From Tricholoma matsutake (Eukaryota; Basidiomycota; Agaricomycetes; Agaricales; Tricholomataceae), in the NCBI GenBank assembly GCA_026075535.2, contig AP026548.1, positions 6,634,001-6,698,000 of the forward strand: DNA of 64,000 bases, in the 5' to 3' direction. Position 1 is the first letter of the stretch; every line of letters begins with the position of its first letter. Below are positions 43,136 to 52,440 of the stretch, piece after piece. The position numbers and the translations under genes were made by a program. The notes below the pieces were generated by a model, which saw only the letters and a program-made list of their open reading frames with translations, made no database searches and was not told the DNA's origin.

Positions 43136-43558
43136 TGAGGATGATTTAGCACAAGTAGATGACGGTAGAAGTCAAGATACGTAGCGTGATAGCGATAACA
43201 GACGGTCCCTTATCTCAATTCCGGGTCCACCCGACACAGCCTCCAGACGCTCCGAGGGGGCAGACAGGCTGCAAATCCTGCTGCAGATTGGGAGGGACAA
43301 TTGAACCCGGTTCCGAACACCTCAAGGGTGTGAGTGCCGGAGGTAAAGAGTCGGTGGTAAGTAGCGGCCACCAGAGCGTTGACCTAGCCACCAGGGGGCA
43401 CCATTGCCCGGCCCCTTTTAATGATGGTGTATTCCAATGGGTAGTCAGTGTAGCAGGTCTCTAGATGTAGAAACTCACGCAGCATGGAGGTAGGAAGCCT
43501 CCCAGACGACCCACAATCCAGTGAAAATGTCCCTCCTCCTGAACCAGACCTCCCCCAG

Positions 43559-43600
43559 CTAAACGAATGCGACGACTTGGGCGAGCGTTGAAGTAGGCAT
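43559..43600 (-). CDS. HL6 conserved 13-residue upstream ORF
   Basis: Reads MPTSTLAQVVAFV and stop, identical to HL5. It stays intact although the main ORF has a stop. Confidence 0.5.
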   Translation of the reverse strand: MPTSTLAQVVAFV

Positions 43601-45616
43601 CCCACACCCACTCTAAGCCCCCATAGGGGCCCAGACTACTCTTTCATTGCCAACACTCACCTAACCAGGATCCTCGAAGCCCAGGAGAACGAGACGAATA
43701 GCAGACACTGTCAAAAACAGTGACCGGGGCATCCACAGAGATCGGATGGACGGATCTCTTAGCAAATCAGGGCAGGCCTGGAGACACCGAGAGCGTTCGT
43801 GATGACGAAATCCGATCGAAAATCGGACCAAAGTTGAAGTGTCGACGTCGCGTGCAGTGTTGAGCAGAGGTGTTTACCACTATTTATGGTGGTTGTAACA
43901 AGTCAAGGAGCGTCATCCTTCACTTCGTTCATATGCCTGACACTATCTTTTCAGGTTCTCCGCCTCTATGGGGTCCAGAGCATTGCCATCAATGGCAAGA
44001 TCCACATTGAAAAGCGAGACCAGCTAATAAGGGAGTTCCACAACCCTAAGAATCCCATCAGAGTCCTCATTTGCTCGAGCATCGGGTTGGCTGGGCTTAA
44101 CCTTTCTTTGTCCGATATGGTTATATTCTTCGTGAGTATCACCATTCCACATTGCCAAACTAACGTTCATCTGTATTAATCACAAATCTGCAGGACCAGC
44201 CATGGTCAGCTCAGGATGAATGACAGATACGTGGACGAGCGCACTGTCAACCCCAGAAGAAAATTGTCAAAGTAATCCACCTACTTGCAAATGATTCAGC
44301 TGACCTTCTGATGAATGCCGTGGCATGAGGCAAACATGATATGTTTGACGCCTTTGTCAATAAGGAACTCAGAGAAGGTTAGTCCACAAATTTGTCCTTA
44401 CTACCATAGGAATTCAAACCGATTTTTTTAGAGTTTGAAAAGCTGCTAAAGGGCTATATTCCGGATGTCCATAATGACACAAAGCCTGACCCACCGTGCA
44501 ACAAGCCAAAAAAGCATAAAAAGCCTATCGTCATTGTCGATGACAAATTACCCTTTGTCAGTGAGCCCGATACATCGATATTCCTGTCAGACCCCGATAC
44601 CTCTCAATTCCAATCAGAACCAGATATAGGTACTTCGGATGGAGAGGGGTTCAGTGATGTGCCAACTTCAAATATGTCGTATGGCCATCACCCTGAAGGT
44701 AAACCTTACGTGCCACATGTGGAGGGAAAATGCTTATTTATTGCTTGTGCAGAGGAGATGGAATTAGACGAGATAGGGGAGAAGTCCCAAAGAGTATCCA
44801 CAACCAAATGCTGGAGGTCACCCGAGATTGTCAATGAAGGTGGAGAAGGTAACGAAGATGAAGAAGGTACCTTCCTCAACCCATTCAAGGTGGCATACTA
44901 CTGACAACATTCATACAGAACTCGTCATCCTGAATCCCCTGGTTGCTTATGGAAGCTCTGAGGAAGAGAGCCCTCCACCAAAACGTTCCAGACAAGGAAC
45001 GATTGGCCACGCTCAAATAATGGCTGTACACGTCCGCCTACAGCAGCAGCCCATTACTTGTAAGTCTTCCAACCTAGAATCACCAGGAATGACGTTTTGT
45101 ACAGCTTCTTTGGTAGACCCAGAAAAGGACTCAGAAATGATTGGGAAGAATGACACTGCATCAAAGTCATCCCGTAAGTCTTTCAATTGATATCAAAATA
45201 CTTAGAATTTAACCAACCCGGCGCCGTTACGACTATTCCACATGCCTCATCAAGCCACGTTGGAGAGAAAAACGAGGTTAAGACATCTGCGTCATTGACA
45301 AACACTCTACCTCGGCAATTCCTCGTCTCTTCAGAAGAACAAAGTAAGTCGAGCATAGTTTTCCTTTGCAATCAATTGTTACAGGGTACTAGCAGCAAGA
45401 AGCTCAGGTTTGCCTAATGAATCAACATCCAAGAAGACAAGACCAAATCCCTTTGCTAGTAAACCCATGCCCACGCCCATGCCCAAACCCAATCCCTTTG
45501 CCCGCCCACCCATGCAACATGAGGCTCCCAGTCGTCAACCAGGACAATTGGAGAATGTTTCTGTTCTGCCTAAGTCTGCTCTTAAGGGTAAACGTGTAAA
45601 AAAGTCCAAGGCCTGA

Positions 45617-45889
45617 GCTGATCGGATTGACGCTTTGTACATACAGTCTTTTACATTGAGTTACTCGTATGTTCGTATTTTTTATTAGCCTTTGAACCAT
45701 ATAATTCATTTACTTTATGGCGGCATGGTGGTTGGTTGGTTATGATGCTGGGGTCATTCGCCTTGTCAATGGTCTACTGTCCTCCATTCCCATGGTTCAT
45801 CATCATCCCCTGACCCCACCAAGCAACTACTCATCCTACTCCATGGTTTCTTGTCTAATACATCATGTGTGCCATAACAGGACTATCCT
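45617..45889. other. Intergenic region between converging gene remnants
   Basis: Holds the probable 3' ends of the SNF2-like gene (plus) and ATP-grasp-like gene 3 (minus). I see no repeat or gene in it. Confidence 0.5.
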
Positions 45890-47510
45890 ATGATCTGTCG
45901 TAGTAGGGATACATCGACCTGTGATGTTCCACCTGTTTGCACAAAGAAGTGTTTGTGAAAACACCAACCGTCTGAAGTATGGGCTCTCCTGACCACTCCG
46001 TCTCCCACAGATCTGCCATCACCGCCACCTGCAATTCATTAACATAATACTGGGGATTCCCGGCCGTATCGAGGCATAGGCCTATGTCCATTCGCACAAT
46101 ATCGTTTTTACTTGCAGGAATCACATGGCGTTTAGCTTCCAATATTTGGAGAGCCTTAAGTGTAGCAACTACAAATGCATGGAGGTCATTGATACCCTGC
46201 TTCTTTTCATCCCGGGTGAGTGAAGTATTTGAGCCTATGTCTAATTTCCAGGTATTTGAAGGACCCCTATAAATTAAGTGAAAAATGAAACTGCCTTCAT
46301 AGATAAGGGAAGCTTACATGTTTCTCCATTTTGACAGTGGGACAGGTGTTGTAAGGATAGTGCATTTCCAAATAGAGCTGCCAAACCCTTCGGTATGAGA
46401 ATACCATTTTTGAATAATCTCCCCTTCCATGCCACACCATATGCGCAGTTCACCTGCTGACATGACCAGGGGGTTATACTCCTGATAGAACCAGGTAGCA
46501 ATTCCATCACGTTGTGGAGGCGGAGAGCCAATTGTAAATGGTTTGACATGGCGGCACCCCCATGAGTACGATCTTGAGGGAGTCAAGCAAGTATGGATAT
46601 GGCAAATATAAAGACATACCTTTTTGCAACCTAAGTACCGTCAGTCGGAACCAAATTTTGTACGGCTGGTCTTGCTGTGTGGGTAACCTCTTTTGCAATG
46701 TAATCTAGATCACACTCCAGCTGCCATTTTTCGGTGTGAAAGTCTTGCTCCCAAAGTGGTGGCCATATGGGGACGAGCTTTGCCAGGTCATTAAGGTTAC
46801 AACAAACATTCATCCATTCTAGTTGTGACCTGACAATTAAAACGGTCAGTTTTCCAGTGGTTTAAATGATTGAACAATTGCACACACTGTTTGCATGGAA
46901 AAATCAAGAACAATGACATCATAAGATTGGAACCAGACAAAGTTGTGGTCATTGACATGGCTGGTGAAGTCTTTGAATGTAAGTAGTTCGCCAGATGACC
47001 CTTGGTTTCTCTTCAAGATGTTGGTTGCAACCAAAACCTAGAATTGTTTTCAGTAATGTCATTGATGTACTGAAATTGGGACTTACCCATGAAAGTACCG
47101 ACACAGAAGGTTCTTTTTTATTCCTTGAGTCTTGGTATATTGCACATTTCCAAGCTCTTTTATGTTCAGGCTTATGAATGGACAACCACAGAGCTTCTTG
47201 ATCAGACTTCCATGCACTTGCCTCCGTCACACTCCAGAAACTTTGCATCACCCATTCAAGCATAGGGAACCCCTCTTTTCTTTCGGGATGGCCACTGTGT
47301 TCCTCTGGAAGAACCCACAAAAATTTCAGTGGAATGGTAGTATCCAAAATTGTTGCGTCGTTTTTCTTGCCCATGAGAAATTTGTTGCCTGGGCAGTCAG
47401 GGTCACAACTGCTATGAATGTTGGAGTTGGATTGATGGGTGGCCAGGGCACCCCCTGCTCCTGAGAGAGATTTACAGTTCTTGCATGTATGTGGACAGTC
47501 CTAACAAGCA
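45890..47510 (-). pseudogene. Zinc-finger/ATP-grasp-like family member 3
   Basis: On the minus strand an N-terminal motif CPHTCKNCKSLSGAGGALAT followed by HQSNSN looks like a C2H2-type finger and is the counterpart of CPHTC in member 1. A middle region follows (PLKFLWVLPEEHSGHPERKE), then a stretch with WPPLWEQDFHTEKWQLECDL, then WFYQEYNPLVMSAGELRIWC and RMDIGLCLDTAGNPQYYVNE followed by LQ. The last two match the QEY...GE.R and D.G...YyNE pattern of the other members. The frames are offset between blocks, in part by short introns such as those near 46855, 46600 and 46290, so a working gene cannot be excluded. The first exon is uncertain. Confidence 0.45.
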
Positions 47511-47579
47511 TGGTTAATATGTGCAAAATTGAACAACCAGGTGTTCAAGCTTGCACCTTTCTGGACTAGAATTGAAATG

Positions 47580-47949
47580 TCAGGTATGTGTGATAGGAGT
47601 GGATAATGACTGACTGACTCTTTCCCTTTTTTTGGGTTGTATTGTGTCTTGCATGTTGGCAAGGAGAGCACACTTTAGAGAGGTGTCATGGTTTTGACGT
47701 TGTTGAATGTTGAGCCAAATAATGTATGGTAAGCAGAAGAAACAAATCCTCAGGGCATACGTTGAGGATCCATAGACTTTGTAACCTGTGGAATAATAGA
47801 CGACTACAAACTCACTGCTACTACTAGCAACGACTTCAAAAATCATCAAAGACAATGGCCAAGAGCTTAGAGTTGAGGCCTTGGAGATTAGGGTTACCAG
47901 GGAAAGACAACTACAAACTCGACACTACTACTAGCAGCGACTTTGTATT
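47580..47949. other. Upstream region of ATP-grasp-like gene 3, no clear gene
   Basis: An open frame at 47580-47855 on the minus strand has no recognisable motif. A short imperfect direct repeat (GACTACAAACTC near 47802, then GACAACTACAAACTCGACAC with ACTACTAGCAGCGACTTTG near 47907-47945) precedes the junction with block D. Confidence 0.45.
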
Positions 47950-49084
47950 TAGGGTTATGGGACCTCCCAGGGTTGGCCACAGGGTTTGATCCATGGGGGC
48001 AGAAGGGGGCCACAGGGTTGGATCCATAGGGTCAGAAGGGGGTACAGTGCTCACCTAGGGTTGGATCCATGAGGGCAGAAGGGGGTACAATGCTCTCTCG
48101 AGCATGCCAAGGATTGTTGCACGCAGCAATATTCTGTCAAGTGATTTTAATGTGATATCTGTCAGACTATTTGCAAGATGTAGGGTAACTTGTGGAATTT
48201 ATATTTGTTTACACTAAAAGCAGTTGTCGTGACCTAGTGACAACCACTGTAGGGTTTGACACACTGTGGGTTTGGACACCAGGCTAACCGTGATAGGGTT
48301 GATTTCAGACCACAGGCACCCCAATTCGCCCTGCTGAGTGTGTGAATCAGGGATGTCACATGACCATGTCATATATTTGCGGCAGTATACTGGGCTTGCA
48401 AGCAGCCACATAATAAAGTTAAAGTTAACGTTAAAGTTAAAGTTAAACCGCGATCGACAAGTGTGAATCAGGAGGACGATCAGAAGCACACCTGCGATTG
48501 CACTGACTTGTATCATACGTGGACGTCCCAGATGTCCATCCTATGTTGTCTAATGGACTGACCAGAGGTTGGAAAAGGAAATTGTAAGGGTATCTGGCAC
48601 GAGAAGAGGAATGATATATAGTTCTCGTAGTCATACTCAGCTCAGCCCCAGTTTGATAGCAGCAGGGTTAATTACCATTGAAACCCATGGTCTCTCTTCT
48701 AAGGATTCCAGCACATTGCATCCGCTCCCAGAGACATTAGTATGTTTGCTTAGACTAGATTTGTAATTGACACCAGCATACCATGAGGCAATCAGATATT
48801 TCTACTGGTTGTAAAAGTAAAGGGTATCTGCAATGATATTGTTGTCGCACTGAATTACCATATCATGTGTTCACCCAGTGTACATGGACGTCCCAGACGT
48901 CCATGGTCATGCCAATGTTGTCTAAAGGACCGGCCAGAGGTAGGAAAAGGAAATTGTAAGGGTATCTGGCACAGTATTGTCGTTGCCTGCAGTCGTACTG
49001 ACTTACCATATCATGTGTTCACCCAGTGTACACGGACGTCCCAGACATCCATGGTCATGCCTATGTTGTCTAATGGACTGGCCA
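47950..49084 (+). repeat. Displaced end of the inverted D copy (matches 393-1365)
   Basis: Nearly identical to 393-1365 plus one extra S1 unit. It includes the GTTAAA microsatellite (48416-48446) and S1 units from 48860. It ends at AATGGACTGGCCA (49072-49084), which is the 5' TSD of LINE L2 and matches the inverse of 17124-17136. Its reverse complement would continue the block that stops at 17136. Confidence 0.88.
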
Positions 49085-49086
49085 AA

Positions 49087-50546
49087 CAGGACTGGAGCCC
49101 GACAACCTACTGCTGAACAACGGCAGGAAATCGCAGAACAACTAGGGGCGGTGCTGTATGCAGCGACCACAGTTGGATTCCATCGCGACTCGGGGAACAC
49201 GACCCTCCGAAGAGCCATCGACAGGGCTGGTGGTGCAGGCAAGCGTCCTGCCACTACTGACCCTAACGACGTCCCAAGGACGGAGCACCTGGAGGGATGG
49301 GATGGGCCACACCCCCCCCCCTCACAAATCTGCGAGGACACGAGGCCCGAAAGGGGCTCAACCTCTTCCTAAACCCCTGACAGGGGGCACTTCTTCGTCA
49401 TGGGGTAGAGGACCTCCTCCCCCCGTGAACATGTCGACCAAGCCTTCGGGCAAGGGGACATTTGCTCAGGTCGCTCGCTTCCCTGGGGGGCGAGCACCTA
49501 ACACATCCATGGACGGCCTTGTGCGATTAGCCAAGGCCTTCCCTGAGCTTCCAACCGACAAGCTGGCTGACATCCAGCAGCACGTCGGCCCATCCAGGCC
49601 CAAGGCTGCAAAGTCTTCGCCCACCGTCCATGGACCGTCGCGAAGACAGGTTCTTGTCCACGTTCGACCCCCCCTCGAGGAGGGGACGAATCCTGCTGAC
49701 TTCCTGGACCATGTCCGGACGACTCTAGGACTACACCACTCTAAGCTAGTGGCTCAGTCTGCTTCCATGCATGCCGGGAACCTCTCAGTGTCCACTGACG
49801 TAGTGGCCTCGGACGAGGACCTACGATGCTTCAAGGAGGCGGCCCACAAGGCTTTCCCCTATGCGCTCCAGATCAATGCAGCGCTACCGACGTCCACGTC
49901 TTACCTCAAGTTGGTAGACGTGCCCTACATTGCAAACGACAAGGCGATTACGCCTGATGTCGTCATAGCACACCTGGGGAAGTCAGGCATATCTGACCTC
50001 ACCATCCTGCAAGTCCCTCCACGGGTCGTCCATGATTCGAGAATGTCGGACATGTGCACCGTCTACCTCAACATTGCTGACTCGGTCAGTGGCGCACAAG
50101 CGAAAGCTCTCATCAGATGTGGCGTCCAATTTGGAGGCTATGTTGCCTATGTAAGGGCAGCCAGGGCAAACCCTGGGCTCCCGCTGTGTCAACGGTGCTG
50201 GAAGTGGGGCCACCCCACCCCAGCATGCAGAGCTCCACAGTCGAAATGCCCGATTTGTGCAGGCCCACACCGCAAGGAGCACCATTGTGCTCTAGCGGGG
50301 TGTTGTAAGGGAAACGCCAAGGCGAACCCCCCTATCCCAGCTACCCCAGAGGGGGCAGCCTGTCCTCACCCGGCTAGGTGCTTGAACTGCCGGAAGAACC
50401 ACACATCTGATGATCATCGGTGCAATTTTTGGCGACACCGCTTTGACCGTGACTGGATCAAAGCTCGCTACGACGAGGTGAGTGCTAAACGCAATTCTCG
50501 CTCCCCTCCTACTTACCATCCTGCAGGACGCGGTGGCCGAACGTAG
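49087..50546 (+). pseudogene. L2 ORF1, 5'-truncated and frameshifted in a C-run
   Basis: The first part (RTGARQPTAEQRQEIAEQLG on) is in one frame to a poly(C) tract at about 49311-49321, where the length differs from L1. The second part is open to the TAG at 50544-50546. It keeps CGA codons at the positions where L1 has TGA, and all three zinc knuckles (CQRCWKWGHPTPAC, CPICAGPHRKEHHC, CLNCRKNHTSDDHRC). The stop abuts the ORF2 ATG. Confidence 0.85.
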
Positions 50547-51334
50547 ATGAGGGACAGACTTAGATCTACCCCGCAGCTACGTATATTTAGTCAAAATGTA
50601 AACCGTAATTGGGGGTACATGGACTCGCTACTGGCAGATCTCAATGACGATTATGACTTGCTTTTCATCCAAGAGCCTCCTTGGCGATTAATAAGACACG
50701 CCCCTTCTGCCCACAACAGGGAAGGGGAGGAAGTTATAGGTGCACCAACGAGCCCAAATTGGGGAACGTTAGTGCGCCCCTCGGGTATTGATTCCCCTCC
50801 ATGCGTCGCTGTCTACTTTGCGAACAGCATCGCCAACTTAAGACCAGGTCTCAGACGAGATCTGATTGATAATCGTGACATCCTCCTTTTTTCACTGGGA
50901 ATAGGGGAGGACGTCATGCTACTCGCTAACGTCTACTCAGATAGCCAACACTCTGCCATTACGCTCCTCTTTGAGAATGTCATGACGATCCCACGCCTAC
51001 ACTTCATGTGCGGCGATTTCATCGCTCCTTGACTTGTTACAACCACCATAAATAGTGGTAAACACCTCTGCTCAAAGTTGCACGCGACGTCGACACTTCA
51101 ATTTTTGTCCAATTTTCGATCGGACTTCGCCATCACGAACACTCTCGGCGTCTCCAGGCCTGCCCTGATTTGCTAAGAGATCCGTCCATCCGATCTCCGG
51201 GGATGTCTCGGTCATTGTTTCCAATAGTGACTGCTATCTGTCTCGTTCCCCTTGGCTTCGAGGATCTTGGCTAGGTGAGTGATGTCTATGAAAGAGTAGT
51301 CTAGGTCCCTATGGGGGCTTAGAGTGGGTGTGGG

Positions 51335-51376
51335 ATGCCTGCTTCAACGCTCGCCCAAGTCGACGCACTCATTTAG
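51335..51376 (+). CDS. HL7 conserved 13-residue upstream ORF
   Basis: Reads MPASTLAQVDALI and TAG. Confidence 0.5.
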   Translation: MPASTLAQVDALI

Positions 51377-51797
51377 TTGGGGGAGGTCTGGCTCAGGGGG
51401 AGGGACATTGTTACTGGACTGCTGGTCGTCTCTGGGGCTTCCAACCTCCATGCTATGTGAGTCACTACTACTAGGGACAAGCTACACTGACTACCTGTTG
51501 GAATACACTGTCGCTAAAAGGGGCCGGGTGACGGTGCCCCCTGATAGCTAGGTCGATGCTCTGGTGGCCGCATTTCACCACCAACTCCTCACCTCCGGTG
51601 CTCACTCCTCTGGGGTGTTATGACCTGGGTTCAATCTTCTCCCACCAGGCAACAGGATGCACGGCCTGTTTGCCCCCTCAGAGCGTTTGGAGGCTGTATC
51701 GGGTGGACCTGGAACTGAGATAAGGGGCCATCTATTATCGACCTTACGCTACGTACTTTGACTGTTATTGTCATTTACCTGTGCTAACTCACTCTCA

Positions 51798-52440
51798 ATG
51801 CCCAAACGGCTGAACAGAGACCAAACCACACGCTGGGGCCTTCACGACCCCACCTTGATTACGGGTGACATCGTTGGTGATGATGCCCAAGACTACGACA
51901 CCCAGTTCTCACAGAACGAACTGGAGGTAGCAGCTGCCCTAGGCAGATTGAGATCTGTGGGCCGGGGAGGACCTCCCCGACCCTGACGACTATGTGGACT
52001 CTCCTGCTAGGCAGGAGGCTCTCGCTTACACTGCACGCTGCGTATTTCGATCATTTGCATCATATACCAGTACTAACTTGCTCCTGATGCCCAAGCGGAC
52101 AACCAGAGACGATCGTTCCAACGATCCTACGCCTCTGGCAGCTGTTCCAGCTTCCTGGGTGGCGATGCCAACAGCTCTAGCAGAGCTACAATCTGGGGAA
52201 CCCTCGTTCCCAGTACAGTGCCATCATCATCACAGATGGCTGTGCTGCTACTTGTGTGGGGCATCCTGCTCCACACCCATCACCGCCAGTCCGCTGGCTG
52301 CTGTCGGGTTGGTGACAAATGTCACTACCCTTTATGTTCTCCCCACTGCGGGGGGGAAATTGCTATTGAGTGCATGTGCTGGCAGTGCATTTGCTCGAGG
52401 GGGGCTTTGGCCCCCTGCTTACGGCAGTTCCAGTGAATAA
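51798..52440 (+). pseudogene. HL7 rearranged main ORF
   Basis: MPKRLNRDQTTRWGLHDPTL to LRSVGRGGPPRP (51798-51986), then a second leader-like stretch and MPKRTTRDD joined to LQSGEPSFPVQCHHHHRW. The conserved core is missing, as in HL2. Confidence 0.7.

Larger units (their letters stand above)
41695..43912 (-). mobile_element. HL6: HL retroposon in an intron of the SNF2-like gene
   Basis: Flanked by TCATCCTTCACTT at 41682-41694 and 43913-43925. On the minus strand it starts with only C before GCTCCTTGACTTGTTAC and ends GTTATAAATTGTTGACCC and A-tail. It is very close to HL5. The insertion lies within the short intron between LLQN and VLRLYG, so it need not have disrupted coding when it arrived. 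Confidence 0.92.
38783..45616 (+). pseudogene. SNF2-like helicase gene, multiply disabled, HL6 in an intron
   Basis: Begins MPSHTPSSALIKLFSFDGAP with an N-terminal region of unknown fold. Helicase motifs follow in order: ADEVGLGKT (Walker A, about 40145), VAQWMSELK, AIIDEAHYMRN (DEAH box, about 40731), IMTATPLHT, LICSSIGLAGLNLS, and QIRGRAHCQPQ (motif VI, normally GRAHR). Introns of about 45-60 nt can be placed at about 39640, 40252, 40851, 41240, 41330, 41660, 44130 and 44380. The first HL6-flanking intron has a GC donor (GCATGT). Damage: a 1-nt loss near 40370, TGA at 44221-44223 and 44326-44328, and the last Arg of motif VI changed to Cys. The C-terminus ends with Pro-rich NPFASKPMPTPMPKPNPFAR and a basic tail. 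It is probably a former chromatin-remodelling-type ATPase. Confidence 0.75.
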
